The notes under the pieces: generated by a model
Told to the model about the DNA's origin: nothing
The model's input: only the letters and a program-made list of their open reading frames with translations
Databases searched by the model: none
Position numbers and translations under genes: made by a program
In this document: positions 1 to 11,359 of the stretch, piece after piece
Numbering within the stretch: position 1 is the first letter of the stretch
How the letters are laid out: each line of letters opens with the position of its first letter
Source of the DNA: Limnoperna fortunei
Lineage: Eukaryota > Mollusca > Bivalvia > Mytilida > Modiolidae
DNA: 64,000 nt
Reading direction: 5' to 3'
Assembly (NCBI GenBank): GCA_944474755.1
Contig: OX104124.1
Span: forward strand, 6,784,437-6,848,436

Positions 1-160
1 TCACATGGTTTTCCTGGCGCGAACATTAAACCGTGGGGTGTCAATCAGTGTACAGTTTATACATATCTTATAAACAATATAAGCAAGAGAGTGCGCTGTC
101 ATACGTAAAATTAATGAGTGGTTGCAAATGACAATAAATATCATAATGAAGTTCGTTAAA

Positions 161-180
161 TACGCCCCCCCCCCCTTTCA
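161..180 (-). other. Putative polypurine tract of the Ty3/gypsy element
   Basis: Read on the minus strand this is TGAAA followed by a run of eleven G. It lies about 110 bases past the end of the RNase H remnant, where an LTR retrotransposon carries the polypurine primer for plus-strand DNA. If so, bases 1 to about 160 are the start of the 3' LTR, which continues off the left edge. No matching 5' LTR copy was recognised to the right of gag, so the assignment rests on position and composition only. Confidence 0.4.
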
Positions 181-289
181 GAAGACTAAACAAAGTCTTA
201 GACCATCCAACACAACGAACGTAATTATCTAAATAAAATGGATAAAATATACATAGATACAAATATACAGAAAAATATGTTAATAGCTG

Positions 290-722
290 CTCAGGGGTCA
301 ACAATATTCTGCTTCCCTGAAATATGTGTAATGGTTTATCTATACTCCTGTTAAAAATAAAATCCACCGAAGTAAACGTTGGTTGCTGGTTTACATTCTA
401 TCAATCTACTGTAAAAGTACGTGGTCGCTGAAAATAATAAATTCGCTACCTTCTAAATAAACCTTTAATGTTTTTACCGCCCACACAATTCCATAGCATT
501 ATTTCTCAATGACCGCTCAGTTTTTTGCTGATTGACATCTCTGGATGTCTTCATCCTAAAATTCCTGCTCTAAGACTGCACTCAAACCAACCTGTAAAGC
601 GCCTGTCTGTAAAAGAAATTTTCTATTTAAGTCAGGGCTTCTCAAAACAGATTCATTACATAATTCTTGTTTCAACGTATCAAATGACTTTTGGTGTATA
701 TCTGACCATTTTATCTTGTTAG
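290..722 (-). pseudogene. RNase H remnant following RT
   Basis: Minus-strand translation continues from RT with WSDIHQKSFDTLKQELCNES near 650-712, then LQTGALQVGLSAVLEQEF where an Asp-containing TDAS is usual, then after a break KTLKVYLEGSEFIIFSDHV near 415-480. These are the strands of a Ty3/gypsy RNase H; the first catalytic Asp appears as Gly. Several stops interrupt it. It makes the element end in RT-RNase H. Confidence 0.65.
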
Positions 723-1530
723 GTACGTTTTTTTTGTCAGATCTGTCAAAGGTAAAGATATTTCAGCAAATCTAGGAATAAATTTCTTGTAAAATCCTAT
801 TAAACCTTGGAAAGATCGGATGTTTTTCTTTGTTTTGGGTACTGGAAAATCTCTTATAGCTGACACTTTGTCTTGCACTGGTTTTATAGTGCCATTCCCT
901 GCAATATGTCCTAAGAATTCAAGTTCAGAAAAACCAAATGAGCATTTGCTAGGACTTGCTGTTGACTTCTCCTCTCTGAGTAGCGGAAATACTATTCTCA
1001 AGTGCTCAAAGTGAAATAACCAAATATCACTAAAATACCAACATCATCAATGAATAAAACTGCATATTCGTCATTCCCACTCGATACTTATTCTTGAGAC
1101 GGACAAAAGTAGCCCCAGCATTGACCATACCAAATGGCATAACCGTAAATTGAAATTTCCCAAAACAGGGTAACCAAAGCACTCTTCTTCCTTGCATCGG
1201 GATCAAGGGGAGCCTGCCAATACCGTTTAGGCAAGTCGATTTTACTGATATATCGGGCCTTACTAACTTTCTTCAAGATCTCGTACATACGAGGCATTGG
1301 CCAAGGGTCAAAATAAGTAACCCGATTTAATGACCGATAATCTGCGCAAAATCTAACACTGGAATCTTTTTGACAAGTACATCGGGACTATTTGATAGTT
1401 ATATAATACCAGATTTTAACATCTCATCAACTTCTTCCTTGACCATGCTCCAAAGTGCATGTTGCAAAGGGTACGGTTTCTTGTAAATTTGTTCATCATT
1501 CTTGGTCTTAACTGTATGGTGAATGACATT
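711..1530 (-). pseudogene. Reverse transcriptase remnant
   Basis: The N-terminal segment lies at the end of frame 1932-1399. Palm and fingers lie in 1297-1088 (YISKIDLPKRYWQAPLDPDA). The catalytic box reads VLFIDDVGIL across about 1031-1060 (FIDD, equivalent to YxDD), and the thumb lies in 1001-711 (FLGHIAGNGTIKPVQDKVSA, then FYKKFIPRFAEISLPLTDLT). The pieces are in different frames. The catalytic Asp pair is still present, but the reading frame is not continuous. Confidence 0.8.
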
Positions 1531-1799
1531 AGTAATCTGTGGTACATCACTAAAAATGTCTGAGTATTCACGCAACAACTGATCAAGTAGTTGTTTTTGT
1601 TCCTCGGACAACTCATCAGATATTGTGACGTCATGTACACTTTCCTTAGCTTCGACAACAGGTGTTATCTTGATATTAAAGTCGGAATCTGCTTCATCAT
1701 CAATACTACTCAAACCTGAAATGATATCTAGACACACAAGTACTTCACTTTTGCTATTTTCTAAATCATATAACCTTTCATGCCAAAGTTTCAAGATGT

Positions 1800-3243
1800 T
1801 AATGTGGAAAATATTTTCAGTACCGGCCTTAATTTTTACCTTATAGTCTACAGGACTTATTGTGTCTGTTATTACATAAAGACCCTTCCAACTAGCAAGC
1901 AACTTGAATGTATGCGTTGGAAGTAAAACCAAAACTTTTTGACCAATTTCGAAATTTTGTGTTTTGCCTTTTGTCGTAATACGTTTTCTGTTTTATTCCC
2001 TTTCTCCTTCTGCCTAGCTAACTCAGTCACCAAACGAAGGTTTTCTATTGTTTCAAGTAAGTAACTTAGTACCGAATTAATACTGTCAGTTGGTTCTTCT
2101 CACACCATTCTTTAAAGATGGCAAGTGGTCCACGTACGTGTCGACCGTAAAGCAATTCGAACGGTGAGAAACCTGTAGTTTCATTCGAACCTCTCTGTAT
2201 GCAAACAAGAGATACGGTATATATTTATCCCATGTTTTTGTATACTTTTGAGCGTATGTTTTAAGCATTCTCATTAGTGTTCTATTGGAATTTTGTACAA
2301 GACCATTCGTGTCAGGATGATACGGGGCACATTTTATGAATTGACAATAATTATTTAAATACCCGAACCATAAGATCGGACATGAAACTTGAACCTTGAT
2401 CTGTCACTAATTCTTTTTCCAGTCCTAATCTTGAAAACAACTAGATTAAAGCATCAGCAACAGTTTCTGTTTCTGGGTACCTGGGTGCATAATCTGTATA
2501 AACTAAAATATATCTATTTTAATTTTCAGATAAAGGAAGGGGACCAACAAAATCTAGTGCTATTGGCTCGTCCATGTGTGATATACTGATAAGGGGGCTT
2601 TGGTAACTTTTCCCTTTTGAACCCCTTTCTGACACTCCGGACATGACCTACAAAACTGAGCAATACCACTAAATATTCTGGCCCAATAGAAATGTTGCAT
2701 TATGCGATATCTGGTTTTAGTAATACCCAAATGCCCTGCTAAAGGAATATCATGACCTAAAGTTAAAACTGTCTTTCTAAATTTCTGAGGAACGAAAATT
2801 TGATTACTGTTTCCACCCGACTGTATTCGAAATATTCTGTAAAGAATGTCAGATTCTATTGTAAAATAAGATTGTTCATCAGAATCTTCAGCATTATAAG
2901 ACCTTATAGTATCTAAAGTAAAATCAGCCTTCTGTGCTTCAATCAATTCATGTCTGTTACAAATATGAAAATTATTATCAGAATTAGTAATAAAGATAGG
3001 ACTACTTATAGATAAATCATCCGTGTACTTTTCAGTATTCTTTTCAATTTTGGCCTCCTCCTGCAACTGCTTAACCTTCTGGGCTCTGGTCGGCACCACA
3101 TGACATGATTCTGTTGATGAGTTCGAAACTGACAAATCTACAGAATTCTTATTTTCAATGTCTACTGTAATATCGTTAACACTAGAAGATATATTAGTAT
3201 TAACATAGTTTTCAATGATGAGTTCTTCAAAAGGGGTATTCAA
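1800..3243 (-). pseudogene. Integrase remnant, upstream of RT
   Basis: Frame 3243-2560 ends in an HH-CC zinc-binding domain (about residues 168-205: GHDIPLAGHLG, then CRSCPECQKG). The core follows in broken frames: LDFVGPLPL near 2550 supplies the first Asp, LVTDQGSSFMSDL near 2385-2425 the second. The segment that should hold the third acidic residue reads NGLVQNSNRTLMRMLKTYA near 2245-2310, with Gln where Glu is normal. WDKYIPYLLFAYREV follows near 2190-2235, and the C-terminal domain with FHINILKLWHER near 1780-1830. Function: insertion of retrotransposon DNA. Lost here through stops, shifts and the catalytic change. Confidence 0.75.
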
Positions 3244-3301
3244 CCTTAGAGATAAAACAGTGTCTGAAATAAAAGGTGTGTTAATTGTGATTTAAGCTTC
3301 C

Positions 3302-3571
3302 TTACACACCGTATTGACCCATCTGCAAGGCAAATATCTCTACAGTTACCTGTATAGTTGTCTGGTTCAACATACTTCGAATTAACACAGCCGAACACCC
3401 TGTGTCCCTTAACACTGAAGCAGGCTTGTCACTTACCTTACCTTGATGAATGTCTAGTCCTGGTAACTTGTTCGTTGTTATATCATCACAAAGCACCCCT
3501 GGTTTTCGAACTGTGATTCTACTAGCATATTCGTCAACTGTTTTTACCTGTTTATGTTTATCTAAACACAA
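3302..3571 (-). pseudogene. Retroviral-type aspartic protease remnant
   Basis: An 89-residue open frame carries VLRDTGCSAVLIRS near residues 53-66, the DTG/DSG active-site loop of retropepsins followed by the usual hydrophobic strand. The downstream ILG-type motif is not seen before the frame ends, so the domain is truncated or shifted. It lies between the zinc knuckle and the integrase zinc domain. Confidence 0.6.
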
Positions 3572-3599
3572 GGCTAACTTACCTTCTTTGTTTTCTCCT

Positions 3600-4310
3600 G
3601 TTTTACCCTGTTGTTTGTTCTAAAAAGCACAATCTGAACCGATATGTCCTTTGCGGTTACTAATAAAACATGTTCTGGTTTTACGTTTGAAATGACCTTA
3701 GTTGTTCCCAAGTGGTTTATCTGGGGTTTCCTCTGACATTCATTACCTGACTGTCCTTTGTTACCTTCGTAACTGTTCTTTGCTGTCTGATACGCTTCTG
3801 CTAAGTCTACTAGATTTTAAATCAAGGTTTTTATGTTCTTGAAGCCATAGCCTCAAATTTTTATCACTACTTACTATCAATTGATCTCTGGCCATCAAAT
3901 CATAAAACTTGTCAAAACTACCGTCTATATCTTCTCTGTTACATCGGTGTCTTAAAAATCCTTCTAATCGGACCGCAAATTCCTTTAAAGACTACCCTGC
4001 GAACTGGACAGAATTTCTTAATTAACCCCGATAGGCCTCGGACGGTAACTCGTACCTAACCAAAATGGCTGTCTTTATTTTGTCATAAAGTTTACTGTTT
4101 TCCTCACTTAACATAGATTATGCCCCAAGAGCTTTACCACACAGAAGCGGAACAAGTGGTCATTCACTCTGTTAAATCTTATTGAGCGTACAAAGTTTTT
4201 CAAAAGATCTCAAAAATACATCCGGGTCTTCACCATCTTGAAATTTTGGTAACTTAGAAAAACATGCTATTGAATTGAAAACAGAAAAAGCATGCCATTA
4301 TTTCGAAAAG
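3600..4310 (-). pseudogene. gag remnant of the Gmr1-like element
   Basis: Minus-strand translations in broken frames give gag-like text: KLPKFQDGEDPDVFLRSFEK near 4200-4280, then an SEENSKLYDKIKTAIL segment near 4060-4110 and a segment near 3900-4000 ending in KNLRLWLQEHK. The order and spacing resemble the capsid region of Ty3/gypsy and Gmr1-like gag, followed by a zinc knuckle. Several stops interrupt it (for instance after the EAYRG segment near 4022), so no functional Gag can be made from it. Confidence 0.6.
3629..3670 (-). pseudogene. Gag CCHC zinc knuckle with a lost cysteine
   Basis: The minus strand reads CFISNRKGHIGSDC. The spacing is that of a retroviral-type CX2CX4HX4C nucleic-acid-binding knuckle, but the second cysteine is serine. 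It lies between the gag and protease remnants, as expected for nucleocapsid. Confidence 0.65.
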
Positions 4311-4329
4311 AACAAAGCTTTACATAGAT

Positions 4330-7300
4330 TTGTTTCATTGTGACATCATATATCTACCATACAATTACGAATTTATAAGATCAGCATAACAACAGTTATG
4401 CTGCAAAAGCGCGACCAATCCGTAGAAAAAATGGATTTTAGTACAACTAACTAAGGTATTTTGTTCCTCAATGATATGGGCGCTTTCTCGGTTTTTGGTG
4501 AATTCAAAAGGAAAAAAAGACCTGTAATAAAACATGTTAATTTGGTCATTAACCGGTTATATTTCTTCGTTTACTTATTTGCGCTTTAAACTTTAATTTG
4601 TTGTATATCGCAAAGCGTATTACTTAAGGCGAACTAAATTGCACTAAGTTTTACCGGTTCACATGATGCACCAGTCGTATAAGTATAAGAATTTCTGCGT
4701 AATTTCATTTGACTAACTATATATTTTTGATCTGTTAGAATGCAGACAAGTCTTCCGTTCTACAAATATATACTTGTATTGAGTTCTTCAATAAAGCAAC
4801 ACATGCACAGTAAACAGTGTTCCGCTTGTCTAGTTTGTATCACTCCTTGAATTGACAAGCATTATTGGTCCCTACCACAAAATATTATTTTATAAATTTT
4901 GGCTTAGAGGGCAACTTTCTTAGCAAATGTATTTAAAAAGATCAGTCATTTAAATAGCTAATGAAATTAGTCTAAAGACGATGTTTTTTCTCTTTGCTTG
5001 TTTGAAGAAGATTTAACACCACTTTCTTAAATTGTTTAGCTATATTACATGGCATCTCATTTTTTGTTGGTGGTAGACATCGACGTACGAATAAGATCCG
5101 CGACATGTAAAAAAACTGGTCGTTTTTAAGCAAAATCGTGCACACTACCTGAACTCGTTTTTGAACACAGAACCCGCAATGCGACTAACTACTTAGACCA
5201 GCAAGCTGTAAAAATTTATGCTGCAATACAAATCCCTAATAACCATGGAAATCGATACAGTTTGTGGGACAAAACGAAATTGATACAGAGCAATAAAAAA
5301 TTCAGATTTTGTGTGTATGAATAATTATATTTTGATGGGAAAAGCGAGATAACTCCAGCACATTCTTTGACCTAATTAGCAAAGTGTATCACAAAATACA
5401 GAACACTAAGGAAACTTAAAAAAAGAAAATTCAAAACTCACATTCCAAGAAACCGGCTTTGAGATACCCCAACACAAAACATCAACATAAAACAAACCTT
5501 GTGTGTACCTCATATTTTAAGATACACAGAATTTGACCATACTTTAACAGCACTATTTATTATCTTAGTCACAAATGTGAATTTATGAATAATTAAACTG
5601 AAACAATTGTAAAAAGTACATATACTTTAACGAAGCAAATTACATCTTTTTATACATAGAATATTTCAGATGAACGTTATATAACAGCTTTTTGCCATTA
5701 ATATTGCTGCAAGAAAAAATAATCAAAGATACAGAGGAACACTTAACATTCAATAAGACTATAAACCAAGTCATTGTTTAACAAAAGTGGGGACACTGGA
5801 AAAAAACAAAAACAGTAAAAAAAAACAAACCTACATCAGAAAAATAAACAAACTAAGTGACACAAAACCGAAGGTAAATTCTAGGTGCTCCGTAAACGTT
5901 ATCAACTCCTATTACACGCGTGGCATCCGTTGTATCAGTCAGGATAAATTATGGATATTAGTCATATCCACATTTCTTTCCTGATGTAGTCCCTTTTGTA
6001 GACAAAGTTACGAGTTAGCAATATTTTCAATCATTGCCGATTATCTTAAATTGTACAATTTTCTGATCGGTTCATCTTATTTCTGGATTTGTTGTTTGAT
6101 AACAAGTCTTTATCCCTTGTCGAGGGACTATACTGCAGGATTAAAACATAAAGCACAATTCATTGTGCATACGTACAAAGCTTAGCGTGTGTTCTTAAAG
6201 CAAGACTCATACGTATATGTTCTGTATGCATCGACAATGTACAAGTACTATATAGTTATTTATCAGATATAAATACAAGTTATTTACTGTTGCATAATAT
6301 ATTAAAAAATCAATCATTACACGTAACTCTATCCTTTCTTATCTTCGGTGTGCGTTTTTAAGTCACATTCTTAGTTTTTGTTAACAAAATAGGACTACAG
6401 TTATTGGCAGCTGTTAATAGGTAAGATTTTGCTTGTTTTTCTAGGTTTGAAAATTTGAAGTCCACTTTCAGACATTGTTAAGCTTTAATGGTGGCACAAA
6501 TACAAAATCAACCTTTATCACGTGCCCTGATGGAAGACATCAATGTTCCTTGCATTATAATATGAATTTGGCATACATGGACATTGCTCATTCACATTAT
6601 TAAAATTCAGATCAGGAGCTGTGTTTATTTCCGTCCACATAATGTACGTTTAAAAAAAATCAGAAAAAGAAAGAAAACAAAAAAGTTTTTGAAATAAATA
6701 AAGATAAAAAGGTAATTCATTGTTTGCGTTTTATTTTTGGTGAACATAAAACAGAATAGATACCAATATACACTTATCCGGATTGGTAGTAAGGATTTTA
6801 ATTATCAAACACTTATTATTCATTCACATCACTCTTAAACTATTTTAACACTTATTAACTGGTTATAACCAATTTATCAATTAATGAAGCTTTTAAAAAC
6901 CCACAAAGTGTTTATAAATATCTGTATGATACCTTCAGCAATCGGCAGTTCTCGCTGGTAATGTGGAATCTTCCACTAACAAATCTGCCCTGCACAATGC
7001 AGCTCAAAACATAATTATACCATACCTAAAGATCTTAGTCTTCAGAATTGGATAACATAATACATCAGATGTCTACACTTTATATTTTATTGGTTCTGAA
7101 GTATAAAACTTGTATAAGCCTAGAAAAAAGGTATAAAACATATTGATTCAATTCATCTAGGTAATTGAATGTCCCAAATTAAGTACATTTTTTCTGTGGT
7201 AAATAATAAATGTGTGTTAACCTTGAAATTTAAAGAAGTAGTCATTTCAAAACAGGTAATAGTCATTGACAGCTAAAACGACCAGCCGTTGCATGGACAA

Positions 7301-7750
7301 CACAAAACAGGTAATACAAATTCTTTGATTGATCTAGATGCTTAATGAGGTATTTCTATTTAATATCACTGTAACCGATTTTGCCAGAAAGAGGAGAAGT
7401 CTTTGAAGCCTGAAAATATCTACATGTATCTGGTAACCTTTATCCGATTACGTTTTGGACTTATAATTTGTGCAATAGTTTAAATGTGATCGCCAAACAC
7501 AGTGCTACATGTGATGAGTTACACTAATCTGAAGGATGATAAGCTTACTACTTATTACATTCCGCACTTGTTATATCATCAATTCAGACAAGTGATAAAA
7601 AGATACACACGTTTGAAATTGTAATTGAAATGACAGTTTTTAAAGTTTTACAGAAAATTATGGTAGTTGATTTAATAACTGTCTAATTGTCCAGTTTGTT
7701 GCATGTATGCTTTTAATTTTAAACTTAAATAAATACGGTTTTTTTTAACT
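4330..7750. other. AT-rich intergenic stretch, no gene seen
   Basis: No frame longer than about 65 codons and no recognisable domain. I looked for a 5' LTR of the neighbouring element (a copy of bases 1-160) and did not find one by eye. The only notable segment is about 7250-7325 (GACAGCTAAAACGACCAGCC), which resembles 12010-12080 and so is a dispersed repeat. Confidence 0.5.
7250..7325. repeat. Dispersed repeat, copy 1 (pairs with 12010-12080)
   Basis: Both places share TTGACAGCTAAA, a CGAC(T)AGCCGT segment and CATGGACAACACAA in the same order and spacing, followed by ACAAATTCT. The two copies lie 4.7 kb apart in the same orientation. The family is not identified. Confidence 0.5.
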
Positions 7751-7803
7751 TTAGGACGAAAGGCAAGCGTGGTCCGCTTCGTACAGGTTTAAAATTCAGA
7801 AGG

Positions 7804-8885
7804 ATGGCACGGAATGTATCTTTCAGACTATTCGTGTTTATTCTTAACGCATCTGGCTTATTTTGGATAGCTGTAGTCATCACAAATGATGAAAACTTCC
7901 TTATAAACAAGAAAATTGTCAATGCTTCCAGACAGACATCTGCTTTCTGTGATGATAAATTTAAAGAAATAGATCTGGAGATGATTCAGGCGAGAAAAAT
8001 TGTAGTTGATACAAAATATCCCGTCGTATTATCACGACCATACAAAATAAACAATAAAAAGATCTGCAGTGATGTAAGTAACCTATCAATAATTGTAATA
8101 GTTCACACAGCACCAGATCATTTTGAAATAAGAAAACGAATGCGTCAAACATATCTAAATTGTAGTCATTACGGTGGAAAATATATATTCGAGTGGTATT
8201 TCTTCTAGGATTGGTATCACAAGCCAGCCTTCAACTTAAAATCGAAGAAGAAAATTTAACTTTTAATGACATCGTCCAAGGATATTTCATCGATTCATAC
8301 CACAATTTAACGAATAAAGGTGTTATGGGTTTTAAATGGATTACAGAATTTTGTAGAAATGCTGAATTCGTCTTAAAAATAGATGATGATGTATTCGTCA
8401 ATTTCTTTAAAGTTTTTGAGGACGTTTCTTCTATCAAGAAGAAGACCAAATGTATCATGTGTAACGTAATGTATGCTAGGACAAACCCAATACAACGAGG
8501 AGAAAAGGATAGATGGTACGTACATCCAGATGAGTTCAGGCATATTGATAGTTATCCTTCTAAGTCATGTAGCGGTCTTGCTGTGTTTTTGTCTACAGAT
8601 CTTGTTCCCATGTTGTATCAGTCTGCTTTTATGTCTCCATTTTTCTGGGTGGATGATTACTATCTTTTTGGAATTCTTCCATCAAAGATACCCGGGGTTG
8701 TTCATTACGATATAGGTGAAAATATGAGTTTATATAATAACAGAGGGTTACAGTGTTATACGGATAAAGGAAGACAATGTCCAATCGTCGTGTCCCTGCA
8801 AAACGGAACATATGATTTTATAAACAGATGTTGGGACGCTGTCACTAAAAATAGCTTGGCTAGTCTAAAGATCACTAATTTTTAA
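7804..8885 (+). pseudogene. GT31 beta-1,3-glycosyltransferase (galactosyltransferase-like), one frameshift
   Basis: Type II membrane glycosyltransferase of the Golgi, expected to add galactose or GlcNAc in beta-1,3 linkage from a UDP-sugar. Residues about 7-26 form the signal anchor. Then come IRKRMRQTYLN (family Arg motif), FVLKIDDDVFVN (the DxD-type metal/UDP site), YPSKSCSGLAVFLS and FFWVDDYYLFGILPSKI, all in the usual GT31 order. A single exon covers the whole domain. Frame one (7804-8208) runs into a stop after the ATATATATT tract, while the rest (from about 8193 to 8885) continues in another frame with VVFLLGLVS. A one-base loss near 8180-8192 explains this. No other damage is seen, so it is either a young pseudogene or an assembly error. 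CTTTAG at 7749-7754 could be the acceptor of a 5'UTR intron. AATAAA lies just after the stop, near 8898. Confidence 0.82.
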
Positions 8886-8899
8886 CAATTATACAGTAA

Positions 8900-9760
8900 T
8901 AAAAATTCTCAATTTACTTGGAATCGATACAATAGATGTTTTATAATGTATCGTTGCACTAACAGTCAGAAGACTATACGTTTTGAATAGCGAACAATTA
9001 ATGGAAAAACGTTGTCGGTAGTTTATTTACATGTACACAGTGGGTATAATGTTCAGTTTTATATGACAGTGATTAAATAATTGTATTCATTGCTTAGCAA
9101 CGTTTCCTTTAAAAGAAACCTAACGTAAGCATACAATAAATTTCCATGTTGCACGAGAGGAAATGCACTTCTAAAGGTCTAACGTCATCGATACTAGAAC
9201 TAGATTTGTTACACAAAACAATGCTTTGCTAGAAAATAAAATGGTTATTGCATAAGGAGAAAAATATCTAAAATATGTAAAATTCTACTACATAGTTTGA
9301 GACAAATGATAAATAGATGTATGTATTTGTTAATATATAAAAATATGTTTGTCCAATATACATGTATTGTCTAATGCAAATAGACTTAAAATAAATATTT
9401 TAAAATACAGGAAATGGAGGTTAAGTTAATTATACCATGCCTTACAGTTTGGTGCCCCTTGATGATGAAAGCTCGGCAATATCTTAATCGTTTGGATTTT
9501 AATATATCTTCGGGTATGAGCGCCACTGATGTAAATTCTATTTTTTGTGGTATCTTAATGACGTTATATTTACGAAAGATTTGTGAACAATGTGATCACA
9601 ATATTATAATCATTATTATAGATACGGTTTTGAATGTTAGTAAAAACATAAATTGTTTTCATTTTCTCTAAATACAAATTGATATACAAAGAACCTTTGT
9701 CAGGCACAAATAAAGTTTGGACATCTTTATCGTGAATGTTTGTTGTGGACATATATTATT
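8900..9760. other. Downstream flank of the GT31 gene, no gene seen
   Basis: AT-rich sequence with a poly(A)-signal-like AATAAA close to the GT31 stop. Short frames (for example 9414-9671) show no domain. Nothing else recognised. Confidence 0.45.
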
Positions 9761-9764
9761 TAGA

Positions 9765-9955
9765 TCATAACATAAGTCATAACTTTATCCATGTAGTAGA
9801 CATATTTTAGTTTTATCATAAGTCATAACTGTATCCATTTAGTTGACATATTTTTGTTTTATCATAAGTTGCGACTGTATCCATGTAGTAGACATATTTT
9901 AGTTTCATCATAAGTCATACTGTATCCATGTAGTAGACATATTTCAGTCACTATT
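9765..9955. repeat. Tandem repeat, about 50-bp unit, four copies
   Basis: The motifs TATCCATGTAGTAGACATAT and TCATAAGTCATAAC alternate four times with about 50-bp spacing. Copies differ by a few substitutions and small gaps (for example ATTTAGTTG for ATGTAGTAG), so the array is not recent. Confidence 0.8.
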
Positions 9956-9959
9956 GTGT

Positions 9960-10840
9960 CTTAGGACAGGTTCCCTGGCTTAAACTCACAAAACTGCTAA
10001 ACTCTTTCTAGTGATGTCATATTGTCGTGGCGGGCTTCAGTTTATATTATGTTAATGATCCGTTTTGTAGGTGATAATGCAAATGTATATAAGAATAAAT
10101 TAAAGGTTCGTAAACAAACTTCTTATTTGCTAGTAGCAGTCAACATTGTTTATTGTTGTGTTTTATATTGGATTACAATTGTTGTGTTTTATATTGGATT
10201 ACAATCATGTTTGCTGGACATTAAGTAACCATTTTATCAATACTTTAGCAGTATTAGTGGTATAACCCTCTTATTGTATTTCGAATGTACAGCGCATGCA
10301 GCATGATTCTTTTTAAAAATGCCAATGACGTCATTTGGAAGAAGCAATGCTATTCATGTTAGCTACACGTATACTGCACATGCTGCACTATTACACTTGG
10401 TGTTTGGTTTCATATATATTACAATGTTATGCAAAAAGTAAGGCAACACAAAACAGTTTGAAAATATTATGCGATAAAATACAAACAGAAACAGGCAGAT
10501 TATTTGATCAACGGCTTTGTTAAAAATTTCATGGTCGATACAATATCTAAGGTGACTATCTTTGTCACTAATGACAACCGATTTATTCCGTTTGACGTAA
10601 TCTCGTTCCCTCCAGGTGAAAGAGGATGTTTTTGATAATTTTAGGCTCAGTCATGTCTGCACTGCGTATGTATTGGAAAGTGACATGCAAAAACCACCAT
10701 TTAGTTACAAAACTTGCAAAACGAAATGGACATAAATGACACACTATACTATTATTTAACAATATGTATACAAAACAAAACACAGTACCAAAGAAATCTC
10801 GGTTCTGTAGATATTAATAACAAATGTACAAAATTGAACC
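9960..10840. other. Intergenic, no gene seen
   Basis: Contains a short duplication at about 10150-10205 (GTTGTGTTTTATATTGGATT twice, 27-bp period). Frames up to 68 codons have no recognisable domain. Confidence 0.45.
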
Positions 10841-10849
10841 AACATTTTT

Positions 10850-11105
10850 TATTCATATTATATATATTTATTTTTAAAATTTTAATTGATTAAATTAAAA
10901 ATCATTGTTAAAGACAAAACACTGACCCTCTCCCTTTATGATACGTGGAGAACGCTTTTTTTGATTACCTTGGATTATTAAAGTAGTCTGCTCAGAGTAA
11001 ATAAAGATGTATAAACAATTTGAGATGCCGTATTTTTAGTGTTATTATCCAATAAAAAACGAAAGTTAGAAAAATATTACATCATGAATAGAATTATAAA
11101 CAGTA
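10850..11105. repeat. Dispersed repeat, copy 1 (pairs with 27440-27705)
   Basis: Aligns by eye with 27440-27705 in the same orientation. Shared blocks in order include CCCTCTCCCT, a GGA(G/T)ATACG-like segment, GGATTATTAAAGTAGTCTGC against GGATACTGAAAATAGTCCGC, TTATCCAAT, and CATGAATAGAATTAT. Divergence is moderate. The 250-bp length suggests a short interspersed or palindromic element of unknown family. Confidence 0.6.
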
Positions 11106-11239
11106 TACATACGTGTTCTTTCTGCAAACGTAATGTGTTACTATCAAACGAAAATTCATTTGAATAAAAAATCGTAAAAATTGAAAACAAATTCTGATTC
11201 AAAATTCATATATGAATATTTTTGTGTCTAAGGTGCAAA

Positions 11240-11352
11240 CTTAAAATACCCGGCTTCCTCCCCCAATAAAAACTGGACGCCATGATATTACTGAAAAATT
11301 GCTGAAAGTGGCTTTAAACATCATTCAAACAAACAAACAAACAAGCAAACTT
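11240..11352 (+). repeat. SINE body and tail, 5'-truncated
   Basis: Carries the family 3' body (CGGCTTCCTCCCCCAATAAA, then GGACGCCATGATAT, AAAATTGCTGAAAGTGGC, AAACATCATTCAAAC) and a (CAAA)n tail. It matches the fuller copy at 47265-47513; the tRNA-like head is missing. Confidence 0.75.
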
Positions 11353-11359
11353 AAATGTT

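Larger units (their letters stand above)
290..4320 (-). mobile_element. Decayed Ty3/gypsy LTR retrotransposon, Gmr1-like domain order
   Basis: Reading down the minus strand from 4320, the window shows gag with a CCHC knuckle, an aspartic protease (DTG), an integrase (HH-CC zinc domain, core, C-terminal domain), then reverse transcriptase and RNase H. Integrase therefore precedes RT, opposite to ordinary Ty3/gypsy elements and as in the Gmr1-like group. The order is seen within one open stretch: the frame 1932-1399 begins with the integrase C-terminal region (residues about 1-50, with FHINILKLWHER) and ends with the RT N-terminal segment (KKPYPLQHALWSMVKEEVDE). Each domain is broken by stops and frameshifts, so the copy is dead. 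Flanking LTRs are not resolved. Confidence 0.82.

Noticed and set aside
4330..6500. 5' LTR of the Ty3/gypsy element
   Set aside because: No stretch matching bases 1-160 was found by eye, so no LTR is claimed.
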